DNA of 6,970 nt from contig SKLB01000085.1 in the NCBI GenBank assembly GCA_007123465.1, positions 1 through 6,970 on the forward strand, given 5' to 3'. Below, in pieces: positions 1-6,896 of this stretch (its first letter is position 1; each line of letters starts with the position of its first letter). The notes under the pieces are model-generated. The model did no database searches and was not told the DNA's origin. It worked only from the letters and a program-made list of their open reading frames with translations. This DNA is from Spirochaetales bacterium. GTDB taxonomy: Bacteria; Spirochaetota; Spirochaetia; DSM-27196; PWMO01. Made by a program: the position numbers and the translations under genes.

Positions 1-615
1 GGGAGCGGCGGCAGCGCGCAGTAGCTCGCTGCGCTCGCGCGCCGCCGTCCGCCACGCCGCCAGCGCCTGGATGGCCCCCGCGAGCGCCAGCGGTGAAACG
101 GCCTGCGACGCGAGTGCGCCCCCGGGGTCTGTGGCGCAGCACAGCGGTTGCGGCGCGTAGGCCGCGGGGTACGGCAGCCGCGGCAGCAGCAGCGCAGTCT
201 GCGGCGGCTCCAGAAACGGCCGCCACAGCACTACCGCGCCGGCAGATGCGGACAGCCCCGGTGCACACGCCTGGTCAACCATCCGCTGCCAACCCGCGGC
301 CGACAGCGCCTGCAGCGCCGCGTCCAGGCCGGCAAACAGGCGCACGTGAGGGTACGCCGGCAGCAGCTCCGTCAGCGCGCGCTGCAGCCGCGCGCCGTAG
401 ATTGACGGCAGCGCCGCGGAGAGCCCCTCGGACAGGCGCTGCTTCTCGACGTGGGCAACGCGCGCCGGCCGGTAGCCCAGCAGCGCCGCGCCACCGCAGC
501 GATACAGATCGATAATGCGGCGCCTATCACAGGTATACAGATAGTAATCACGCGCGCGGCGAATCGGAGGCAGCAGCGTCTCCAGTAGCGTCGCTGTGTA
601 TCCCGGATGGCTCAT
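1..615 (-). CDS. Uncharacterised alanine-rich protein, N-terminus distantly like class III aminotransferases (partial, 3' end missing)
   Basis: An open frame of 205 codons starts at 615 and runs off the left edge with no stop. The ATG overlaps the TGA of the upstream helicase gene (TGATG), and a GGGGAG ribosome site lies 5 bases before it, so the start is well supported. Residues about 20-50 contain DYYLYTCDRRRIIDLYR followed by GGAALLGYRP. This resembles the opening of class III (fold type I, PLP-dependent) aminotransferases, whose usual pattern is a tyrosine-rich strand, D-x-DGRR-x-x-D, a glycine turn and lGH-x-P. The DG of DGRR is altered here (CDRRR), and the usual substrate-side S-G-x-E-A motif appears only as FAGLDAALQAL. 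No catalytic lysine region can be identified in the visible part. The protein is very rich in Ala, Leu, Pro and Arg, and its DNA is far richer in G+C than the other genes. That it is a gene is fairly sure; the family link is inference, and enzymatic activity is unproven. Confidence 0.7.
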   Translation of the reverse strand, partial: MSHPGYTATLLETLLPPIRRARDYYLYTCDRRRIIDLYRCGGAALLGYRPARVAHVEKQRLSEGLSAALPSIYGARLQRALTELLPAYPHVRLFAGLDAALQALSAAGWQRMVDQACAPGLSASAGAVVLWRPFLEPPQTALLLPRLPYPAAYAPQPLCCATDPGGALASQAVSPLALAGAIQALAAWRTAARERSELLRAAAAP

Positions 616-2717
616 CAGTACTCCCCGCTGACGCGTTCCAGCGGCGTGTAGCGCGGCAGAAACTGCGCCGTTCTGCCGCTCTCAAAGCGCACCAGCACCA
701 CCGTATTGGCTCCGGTCTGCCAGCGTTTGACAATCACGCCGCTGCCGTAGTCATCGTGGTAGACCCAGGCGCCCGGGGTGTAGCCGTCATCCTCGGAATG
801 TTCCGCCGCACGGGCGCCGCGGATCTCGACCGCATCGGCGGGAATCTCGCGTATAAAGCGCGACGGGTAGAGCTCCATGATGCGGCCGTGAACCCGCCGC
901 GAGCGGCAACTGGTCATGTGCAGCGACCGCCGTGCGCGTGTCAGCGCCACGTAGAACAGCCGGCGCTCCTCTTCGAGGTCATCCGGAGTATCATCGCCGG
1001 CGCGCGGGAACAGCCCGTCTTCCAGCCCGGTTATGATCACACGGTCAAACTCGAGACCCTTGGTGTTGTGCATCGTAATCAGCGTCACGCGCTCTCCGCC
1101 GTCATCTTCACTGTTCTGCCGCGAACTGTCCAGCTCGATAGCCTCGAGAAACTCTATCAGGCCTTGCATGCTCGGCGGATAGAGCGAGGCCGCGTTGACC
1201 AGCTCTTCGAGGTTCTGCAGCCGCTGTGACCCGGCAACCTCGTCCTGGTCCTGGTGGTAACCGGCCAGTCCGCTGGCCGATATGGTCTTCTCGACAAAAT
1301 CTGCCAGCGTCTGAGTGCCAAAGGAGTCTGCAAGCGCGTCGATGATGCTCAGAAACCCGCCCAGCGCGCCCGCCGCGCGCGCCGGCAATACGCTGCGCGC
1401 CGCACGGCACGCCTCGACAATGCGCCCCTCGGTCTCAGCGAGGTACGCCAGAATTCGTGCCACACTCTTGTCCCCCAGTCCGCGCGCGGGCTTGTTGACA
1501 ATGCGGCGGAAACTGACCTCATCGCGCGGGTTGGCCAGGAACTTCAGCCACGCCACCGCGTCCTTGATCTCTTCTCGCTCGTAGAAACGCAGCGTTCCCA
1601 CGATGCGGTAGTTGATCCCGGCGCGCATGAAGGCGGTCTCAAACAGACGCGACTGAGCGTTGGTGCGATAGAGGATTGCGGTTTCACCCGCAGAGATGCC
1701 GAAGGCGCCCTGCTCCTCCATCTCGCCGGAGAGTACCCCCATGCAGTAGCGCACCTCATCGTCCTCGCTGCCCAGGTAGGCAAGCACCGGCGTGGCGCCG
1801 CCGGCGCGCCGCGTCCACAGCGTCTTGCCGAGACGCCCCTGGTTGTACGCCACTACGCTTGAGGCAAGCTCCAGGATGGCCGATGTGGAGCGGTAGTTCT
1901 CTTCCAGGCGCACCAGCTGCGTACCGGGGAAGCTGTCGGAGAAGGTCAGAATATTGCGTACCTCGGCACCGCGGAAGCGGTATATCGACTGGTCGTCATC
2001 ACCGACCACGCACAGATAGCTGCTGTTGTCCACTAGTTCGCGCAGCAGCGCAAACTGCGCAACGTTGGAATCCTGGTATTCGTCCACCAGAATCACGCGG
2101 AAGCGACTGCGCAGCCGTGCGGCCACCTCGGGGTTGGATCGCAGCAGCTCAATCGGGCGGCGGATCAGATCGCCAAAATCCGCGTTGCCGATCTGGCGCA
2201 GGCGCTGCTCGTAGGCAGCGTAAAACGCGGCAAACTCGGGGTCGGTGCTGATGGGCTGCAGGTCATCCTGGGGAGTCAGGCCGTAGTCCTTGGCGCGCGC
2301 AATACGGCGCGCGATTGGAGTGAGCGCACTGCGGCTGTGCTCGGGGAACAGGGCGCGCAGCAGCGTTATCGAGTCGTCGTCGTCGTAGATAGTGAAGCCC
2401 GACGGCATGTCGAGCAGGTGCGCGTGGCGGCGCAGCATCCAGGCGCCAAAGGAATGGAAGGTCCGGATCATCACGTCGGCGGCCGCCGGCTCCATGGCCG
2501 CCGCACGCTGGCGCATCTCGGCTGCGGCGCGGTTGGTAAAGGTAACCGCCAGAATTGACTGCGGCGCAACTCCGAGCTGGTCGATCAGGTAGGCAATTTT
2601 GACCGTGATCACGCGGGTCTTGCCGGAACCGGCGCCGGCCAGGATCAGTAGTGGAGACCCGCTATGCAGCACCGCCTGCTGCTGCTCCTGGTTCAGACCT
2701 TCGAGATAAGAAGACAT
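615..2717 (-). CDS. uvrD: UvrD/PcrA-type superfamily 1A DNA helicase
   Basis: This 700-residue ATP-dependent 3'-5' DNA helicase/translocase would act in nucleotide excision repair, mismatch repair and clearing of replication or transcription blocks. All SF1A motifs are visible in order: Q motif (LNQEQQQAV, 8-16), Walker A (AGAGSGKT, 27-34), motif Ia (AVTFTNRAAAEM, 57-68), RTFHSF (85-90), motif II (VDEYQD, 211-216), motif III (GDDDQSIYRFRGA, 239-251), motif IV (EENYRST, 272-278), motif V (TMHNTKGLEFD, 548-558) and motif VI (FYVALTRAR, 588-596). Residues about 645-695 (GAWVYHDDYGSGVIV onward) match the Tudor-like C-terminal domain of PcrA/UvrD, which binds RNA polymerase and is missing in Rep. 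The length is normal for the family. I chose ATG 2717, about eight residues before the Q motif as is typical; an in-frame GTG at 2750 would add 11 residues. The ribosome site is weak for both. UvrD and PcrA cannot be separated from the sequence alone. Confidence 0.95.
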   Translation of the reverse strand: MSSYLEGLNQEQQQAVLHSGSPLLILAGAGSGKTRVITVKIAYLIDQLGVAPQSILAVTFTNRAAAEMRQRAAAMEPAAADVMIRTFHSFGAWMLRRHAHLLDMPSGFTIYDDDDSITLLRALFPEHSRSALTPIARRIARAKDYGLTPQDDLQPISTDPEFAAFYAAYEQRLRQIGNADFGDLIRRPIELLRSNPEVAARLRSRFRVILVDEYQDSNVAQFALLRELVDNSSYLCVVGDDDQSIYRFRGAEVRNILTFSDSFPGTQLVRLEENYRSTSAILELASSVVAYNQGRLGKTLWTRRAGGATPVLAYLGSEDDEVRYCMGVLSGEMEEQGAFGISAGETAILYRTNAQSRLFETAFMRAGINYRIVGTLRFYEREEIKDAVAWLKFLANPRDEVSFRRIVNKPARGLGDKSVARILAYLAETEGRIVEACRAARSVLPARAAGALGGFLSIIDALADSFGTQTLADFVEKTISASGLAGYHQDQDEVAGSQRLQNLEELVNAASLYPPSMQGLIEFLEAIELDSSRQNSEDDGGERVTLITMHNTKGLEFDRVIITGLEDGLFPRAGDDTPDDLEEERRLFYVALTRARRSLHMTSCRSRRVHGRIMELYPSRFIREIPADAVEIRGARAAEHSEDDGYTPGAWVYHDDYGSGVIVKRWQTGANTVVLVRFESGRTAQFLPRYTPLERVSGEY
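621..626 (-). promoter_or_regulatory. Ribosome-binding site of the leftmost gene, inside the helicase gene
   Basis: GGGGAG encodes part of the helicase C-terminus (SGEY) and lies 5 bases before ATG 615. With the TGATG stop/start overlap it indicates translational coupling to the helicase. Confidence 0.7.
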
Positions 2718-2759
2718 AATGAGCCCGTATGATAGCGCAAAGCGCCACACTTGGCAAAG

Positions 2760-3659
2760 CTATGGCTCGTTATCGGCAACGGTGAAGCGATAGATAGCAA
2801 AGATAACCAGCGCGCCGAACAGTACCGTCCACGGACCGGGAATCTCAACAAAGATGAAGATCGCCAGGATAGTGGCAAACACCGGCTCACCCAGGATAGC
2901 TATAGAAACAAAAGACATTTTTAGATACTTCAGCGCCCAGTTGAACACACTGTGTCCCAGCAGCGTTGGAAATACCGCCATCGCCAGGAATATCACGTAC
3001 TCGCGCAGCGGGTAGGGCCCCAGATCAACCCCGCTGGCCAGAGCGTAGAGTAACAAAGTAGACGCTGCCGCCAGGTAGACCAGAAACGTATAGCGCAGCA
3101 GTGAGACGCTGCGCCTGGCGTAGCGCCCGATGACCATGTAGACCGACACAAACATGGCCCCGGCAATCGCCATCAGGTTGCCCTCCAGCGCGCTTTCGCC
3201 AAAGCCGGTTCCGCCGAGCGCCAATCCCGCGCTGCCGGCCATCGCCACCAGCATCCATATCACCGCCGCAGCCGGCACCTTTTCACGCAGCACAAGCATG
3301 CCCAGCAGCATCACAAACAGCGGGTGGGTATTCACCAGCACCGTGGCGGTGGAGACCGAGGTCAGCTGAAGCGACTTGAACCAGAAACCAAAGTGCAGCG
3401 CGAGAAACACGCCGCCAACAATGGACCAGAACCGCGCCGCACCGTCCATCGGCGGCTCAGCCACCGCTGCCGCCCTCCGCCGCATGCGGTACGCCATGGT
3501 AGGCGCCATCAGGCCCACCGTAAACAGCATGCGGTAGGTAGCCGCGGCAACGTAGTGCACCGCTGAGAGGCGAATCAGGATGGCCGAGCCGCTGACCGCC
3601 AGCACGCCCAGCAGCACAATCAGCTTGACCGCGCCCGGCTGCGTAAGTTTAGTTGACAT
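2760..3659 (-). CDS. EamA/DMT-superfamily permease
   Basis: This is a predicted inner-membrane transporter of 299 residues, the usual size for ten-helix drug/metabolite transporter superfamily members. Hydrophobic segments lie at roughly 11-31, 38-56, 78-95, 103-123, 130-150, 160-178, 190-209, 221-240, 248-270 and 274-292, giving two five-helix EamA repeats. Family signatures include THPLFVMLLG with a nearby LREK at the end of helix 4 in the first half, and LGEPVFATILA with FVEIPGPW in the second half, the expected repeat of the pro/glu motif. The substrate cannot be inferred; members export amino acids, nucleotides or other metabolites. I chose ATG 3659 because AGGAG lies exactly 6 bases upstream. 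ATGs at 3665 and 3680 give a longer N-terminus, but the first abuts the AGGAG and the second lies upstream of it. The gene begins inside the last codons of rimO (11-base overlap), so the two are probably translationally coupled. Confidence 0.88.
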   Translation of the reverse strand: MSTKLTQPGAVKLIVLLGVLAVSGSAILIRLSAVHYVAAATYRMLFTVGLMAPTMAYRMRRRAAAVAEPPMDGAARFWSIVGGVFLALHFGFWFKSLQLTSVSTATVLVNTHPLFVMLLGMLVLREKVPAAAVIWMLVAMAGSAGLALGGTGFGESALEGNLMAIAGAMFVSVYMVIGRYARRSVSLLRYTFLVYLAAASTLLLYALASGVDLGPYPLREYVIFLAMAVFPTLLGHSVFNWALKYLKMSFVSIAILGEPVFATILAIFIFVEIPGPWTVLFGALVIFAIYRFTVADNEP

Positions 3660-5013
3660 CGTCATCTCCTGAAGCCGCACTCGACACCGCCTCCAGGTCC
3701 ATACCGTTGACTTTCACGATCCTGCCGCGCAGCACCATCCCGGCCCGGAGCGTATCCTTGGGCAGCCCCCCGGTACGCAGCACAACCAGGCCATCCACAT
3801 CCGGCGCGTGACACCAGGCGCGCGCCAGATAGAGCGGTTCTCCGGCAACCGGTTCCTCCAGCAGCAGGGACATGTCGCGGCCGACAAACCGCTGCAGGCG
3901 CTGTTCACTTATCTGCCGCTGGGCGTTCTCCAGCTCGATCCGGCGCTGCTCGGCGCGCGCGCGGCCCACCGGTTTGAGTCGTGAACTCAAGCGTTTGGCT
4001 GCGGTACCCTCCTGCGGGGAAAAGGTGAAGAACCCGGCCCAATCCAGCTGCGCCCGCTGCTGAAACTGCAGCAGCTCGGCAAACTCCTGCTCACCCTCGC
4101 CGGGGAACCCCACCATCAACGTGGCGCGCAACACCGCATCCGGCAGCGTGCGGCGAATCTCGGCTATAAGCTCCAGGTAGCTCTGTGCGTCACCGGGGCG
4201 CCCCATCCCGCGCAGAACGCTTGCGCTGGCGTGCTGAAACGGCAGATCAAAGTAGGGCAGAATTCGCCGGTCGGCGGCGCAGATATCCAGAACCGCGCGC
4301 GGAAAGTGCTCCGGATAGAGGTAGAGCGGCCTGATCCAGAAGTCACCGGGCAGAGCGCTGATTGCCTGCATCAGTTCAACGGCCTCAGAGGCGCCTCGGT
4401 CGCGCCCAAACGCGCTGAAGTCCTGCGATACCAGGGTTATCTCAAATATGCCGCGCTGCAGCAGTTGCTGAACTTCCTCCACCACTGCCTCAATCGAGCG
4501 GCTCTGCAGCCCGCCGCGGATGCTCGGGATGGCGCAGAACGTACAGCGCGAGTCACAGCCCTCGGAGATCTTGACGTAGGCGCTGCCGGGAAACGACAAC
4601 AGCGTGCTGCGCACCGGCTGCGGGCTCCGCTCGGTTGGAATCAGGACGCTGCGTGTGCCGGCCAGTGCCGCAGCGGCAATCTCCACCACCCGCGCCGGAT
4701 CCCGGTTACCGAAAACCCCGCCAAGCTCGGTCATGTCGTTGAAAATCTCTTCAGGGTAACGCTGTGACAGGCATCCGGCCATTACCACCGGCGTACACGG
4801 AAAGCTCTGTTGATAGTCCAGCGCCACCGCAATTGACTCCTGCTTGGCCGAGTCGATGAAGCCGCAGCTGTTGACGATGATCAGGTCCGCGTCCGCAGCT
4901 GTAGTGCTGTGATTCCAGCCGGCGCTCTCGAGCGCGGCGAGCATTACTTCGGCGTCAACCTGATTCTTGGAACAGCCGAGATTTTCGATGAAGAAGGAGG
5001 CGGGTGCAGACAT
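3649..5013 (-). CDS. rimO: RimO, ribosomal protein S12 (Asp) methylthiotransferase
   Basis: RimO is a radical-SAM enzyme that adds a methylthio group to a conserved aspartate of ribosomal protein S12, using two [4Fe-4S] clusters. The 454-residue protein has the full family layout. The N-terminal methylthiotransferase domain carries cluster ligands C14 (NLGCSKN), C50 (VNSCGFID) and C81 (AGCLSQRYPEE). The radical-SAM core carries C153, C157 and C160 (EGCDSRCTFCAIPSIRGG), then SQDFSAFGRD, the PFQHAS motif (258-263) and VGFPGE (301-306). A TRAM domain occupies about 376-437. The IPSIRGG-x-x-SR context and the length favour RimO over the tRNA enzymes MiaB and MtaB. The start follows the stop of the RodZ-like gene by 21 bases and lacks a strong ribosome site, so it may depend on coupling. 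The final acidic tail (SGDDDVN) contains the ribosome site and start of the downstream transporter. Identity is confident. Confidence 0.95.
   Translation of the reverse strand: MSAPASFFIENLGCSKNQVDAEVMLAALESAGWNHSTTAADADLIIVNSCGFIDSAKQESIAVALDYQQSFPCTPVVMAGCLSQRYPEEIFNDMTELGGVFGNRDPARVVEIAAAALAGTRSVLIPTERSPQPVRSTLLSFPGSAYVKISEGCDSRCTFCAIPSIRGGLQSRSIEAVVEEVQQLLQRGIFEITLVSQDFSAFGRDRGASEAVELMQAISALPGDFWIRPLYLYPEHFPRAVLDICAADRRILPYFDLPFQHASASVLRGMGRPGDAQSYLELIAEIRRTLPDAVLRATLMVGFPGEGEQEFAELLQFQQRAQLDWAGFFTFSPQEGTAAKRLSSRLKPVGRARAEQRRIELENAQRQISEQRLQRFVGRDMSLLLEEPVAGEPLYLARAWCHAPDVDGLVVLRTGGLPKDTLRAGMVLRGRIVKVNGMDLEAVSSAASGDDDVN
3666..3670 (-). promoter_or_regulatory. Ribosome-binding site of the EamA permease, inside rimO
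   Basis: AGGAG lies 6 bases before ATG 3659, within the last codons of rimO. It fixes the permease start at 3659 rather than at 3665, where it would abut the ATG, or at 3680, which lies upstream of it. Confidence 0.75.
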
Positions 5014-5034
5014 GGATACGCTACATGTCCCGCG

Positions 5035-6132
5035 TCAGTAGACCGGCACCATCTCCAGGCGCACGTTGCCCGGCCCGTCCACCCACCCGATCAGGAAGGC
5101 GGTTACCTGTCCGGCGCCTCCGAGCTGAACCTCGCGGCCTTCAACGGTCAGCCGGGTTGCTCCGGCATTTGAGAGCCACACTTTGGCACTGTCGGCGGCA
5201 GTGGCACTGTAGGACTGGCCGCTCTGCAGAAACTGTTCAACACGCTGGTCACCGTCAATCACGGTGCGCAGCATGGTGGGGGCGGTGAACTCAAACTCCA
5301 GGTTGATCGGCCTGCGCTGGGCAAACTCCGCAATCAGGCTGGAGCTGCGTTCGCGCTCGGCAACGGTTGTGCTGCCGATTGCTTCGGTACGCGTTGCGGT
5401 GCCGTCGGCAACAGTTGCATTACCGCTCATCGTGGTGGGCAGCTGCACGCCGCGGTCAAAACGCAGCACAGCCGATACCGGAGCATCGCCGCTGCTGATC
5501 TCGCGGACAATAACGCGCAGATCGGGACGGCCGTCTTCGGTGATGTCGATCGTCTGCTCCTGCGCCAGCGGCAGTCTGTGGCGCCCGGCCGGGCTCTCAA
5601 GCGCAACCGCGTCGTCTATTGCCGCCAGCAACAGCGGGTATTCGCCGTCTCGCACCGGAACCCGGATAGTGTCTCCCTGCAGGAATCGTTGTTCCATGAT
5701 CTCATCGTCCATGGTGTATTCCTGCCCGCTGACATTGGGGGCCTCTGCCCGCACGCGCCGCGACTGGAAGAAATCACTGCTGAAGAAGAGAATCCCCCCG
5801 GCAATCAGTCCGGCCAGTACTATTGCCGCCAGCGCGGCCAGAATAAACGGCTTGGGGCTCCGGCGCACCAGCAGCTCATCGATCGGCGCGGGTTGCTCCT
5901 GCAGCTTGAGGTTCTTGTACAGCGCAACGGTTTCACGCGGATCGAGATCCAGAAACTCCGAGTAGTTGCGCAGGAACCCTAACAGATAGGGCTCACCGGG
6001 AAACGCGGCAAAGTCTTCTTCCTCGATAGCCTGCAGAAAACGCCTGGAAATGTGCGTATCGCGGGCCACCTGCTCCAGCGAGTAGCCCTTAGCTTCCCGC
6101 GCAGTCTGAAACTTTGCTCCAATCGATTCCAT
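5035..6132 (-). CDS. rodZ: RodZ-like protein: cytoplasmic helix-turn-helix, one membrane helix, periplasmic DUF4115-type domain
   Basis: This 365-residue protein has the bitopic architecture of RodZ, which anchors MreB filaments to the membrane and helps set cell shape. Residues about 5-75 form a Xre-like HTH_25 domain (GAKFQTAREAKGYSLEQVA, then FLQAIEEEDF). Y49 and F53 in PYLLGFLRNY align with E. coli RodZ F60 and Y64, which are reported MreB contacts. A basic stretch (RRSPKP, 90-95) precedes one membrane helix at about 96-118, placing the HTH in the cytoplasm. A variable periplasmic region, including a Ser/Thr/Ala-rich linker (about 232-265), leads to a C-terminal beta-rich DUF4115-like domain (about 275-345, FTAPTMLRTVIDGD and VWLSNAG). 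The usual tryptophan of that domain (s-W-i-x-V) is not present here. The ATG directly follows the lolA stop (TAAATG), with AAGAAGGG just upstream, so coupling to lolA is likely. No mreB is in the window; the MreB link is by family only. Confidence 0.82.
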   Translation of the reverse strand: MESIGAKFQTAREAKGYSLEQVARDTHISRRFLQAIEEEDFAAFPGEPYLLGFLRNYSEFLDLDPRETVALYKNLKLQEQPAPIDELLVRRSPKPFILAALAAIVLAGLIAGGILFFSSDFFQSRRVRAEAPNVSGQEYTMDDEIMEQRFLQGDTIRVPVRDGEYPLLLAAIDDAVALESPAGRHRLPLAQEQTIDITEDGRPDLRVIVREISSGDAPVSAVLRFDRGVQLPTTMSGNATVADGTATRTEAIGSTTVAERERSSSLIAEFAQRRPINLEFEFTAPTMLRTVIDGDQRVEQFLQSGQSYSATAADSAKVWLSNAGATRLTVEGREVQLGGAGQVTAFLIGWVDGPGNVRLEMVPVY

Positions 6133-6816
6133 TTACCCTTCTTGCTCAAAGAGGAAATTGTTCAACCGGTTTGCTGATGACGGCGGCGTGTAGTCAAAGC
6201 GGGTTGCAGGGATACTCTGGTTGATTCTGATGTTACGAAAGTCAAATCGGACCTCGTCGTATCCCGCGGTTATGCCCTCGATACGGCGGATCAGGCCGTT
6301 GTCATCCACCGACAGTACCAGCTGCCGGAACCCTTCATTGGTACTACGCCAGTCCAGACGCAGCCTGGTCACCATGACATTGGAACCCTCGTCCAGTGGA
6401 GTCGCAGCAGGTCCTTCGAGGTAGGCGATACTGTAGTTGGCGCGCATCAGGCGCAGCCCCTGCGCGGTAGCCAGTCCACCGACATTTTCCTGTCTGCGGC
6501 GCAGTTCCTGCTGCAGGGTAACGTTGTAGCGCGGCACGTGCACCAGAAGAGTCTCGCCGTCGGATACCATAACCTGGTCTGCAGGACGGGTGAAGTCGAT
6601 GCGGATCAGATTGGGCCGCCGGTATGAGAGTGTCCCTTCCATGCGCTCCTCACCGTTGCGCATCGAGATCTCTGCTATGTAGTCTTCTATGGATGCGTAG
6701 CGCTCGGCAACCGTGTCAAAGAAGCGCGGTGCGGTAAGCAGTTCCTGCGCCGCAATTGGCGCCACCGCCGCGGCACCCAACAGCGCCATCACAAACAAGA
6801 GTTTCACTGATTTCAT
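6133..6816 (-). CDS. lolA: LolA-like periplasmic outer-membrane lipoprotein carrier
   Basis: LolA accepts lipoproteins from the LolCDE exporter and ferries them across the periplasm. The 227-residue product begins with a clear signal peptide: MKSVK, a hydrophobic core (LLFVMALLGAAAVAP) and a likely cut after IAA near residue 23. The mature part matches the LolA fold: MEGTLSYRRPNLIRIDF (59-75) aligns with the E. coli LolA segment containing G-D-L-W-V-K-R-P-N-L-F, and VMVSDGETLLVHVP (82-95) with its V-S-D-G-K-T-L-W strand. The C-terminal SIPATRFDYTPP resembles the end of the family (F-x-F-x-P-P). I chose ATG 6816 because GAGGG lies 8 bases upstream and it gives a normal signal peptide. An in-frame GTG at 6900, overlapping the previous stop, would add 28 mostly basic residues and is less likely. 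No LolB partner is in the window. The sequence is diverged, so the exact cargo is unknown. Confidence 0.88.
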   Translation of the reverse strand: MKSVKLLFVMALLGAAAVAPIAAQELLTAPRFFDTVAERYASIEDYIAEISMRNGEERMEGTLSYRRPNLIRIDFTRPADQVMVSDGETLLVHVPRYNVTLQQELRRRQENVGGLATAQGLRLMRANYSIAYLEGPAATPLDEGSNVMVTRLRLDWRSTNEGFRQLVLSVDDNGLIRRIEGITAGYDEVRFDFRNIRINQSIPATRFDYTPPSSANRLNNFLFEQEG

Positions 6817-6824
6817 TTCAAACA

Positions 6825-6829
6825 CCCTC
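6825..6829 (-). promoter_or_regulatory. Ribosome-binding site that decides the lolA start
   Basis: GAGGG on the minus strand lies 8 bases before ATG 6816. It supports this ATG over the in-frame GTG at 6900 and the ATG at 6840, and yields a conventional signal peptide. Confidence 0.7.
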
Positions 6830-6838
6830 AACGCCTCC

Positions 6839-6867
6839 ATCCTCGCCAAAAGCGAGTGCTTTGTCAA
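6839..6867 (-). promoter_or_regulatory. Candidate sigma-70-type promoter for lolA and downstream genes
   Basis: On the minus strand, a perfect -35 box TTGACA (6867-6862) is followed after exactly 17 bases by GAGGAT (6844-6839). GAGGAT matches TATAAT at three positions, including the highly conserved A at position 2 and T at position 6. Transcription would start near 6832, leaving a leader of about 16 bases that still includes the lolA ribosome site. It lies in the only sizeable gap in the window, about 80 bases between the UVR gene and lolA. The weak -10 box makes this a moderate call; read-through from upstream is an alternative. Confidence 0.45.
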
Positions 6868-6896
6868 GTTGAGCTTGGGTCGTGTTTTAGCCCGCC

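Noticed and set aside
93..515. A 140-codon plus-strand open frame rich in Ala, Arg and Pro
   Set aside because: It is antisense to the coupled minus-strand gene starting at 615 and is low-complexity translation of GC-rich DNA.
2373..2386. Short GTC trinucleotide run in the helicase gene
   Set aside because: Fewer than five units, simply encoding four aspartates (112-115); in frame, with no sign of a phase-variable or expanded repeat.
2715..2750. GTG start at 2750 for the helicase
   Set aside because: It adds 11 residues not typical of the family, which usually begins a few residues before the Q motif; no better ribosome site precedes it.
5264..5965. A 233-codon open frame on the plus strand opposite the RodZ-like gene
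   Set aside because: It lies wholly antisense to a gene with clear domain structure, is Ser/Arg/Ala-rich with no recognisable motif, and such shadow frames are expected at this G+C.
6842..6856. Stem-loop considered as a terminator for the UVR gene
   Set aside because: The stem is only 5 base pairs and is followed on the minus strand by GATGGAGG, with no T run.
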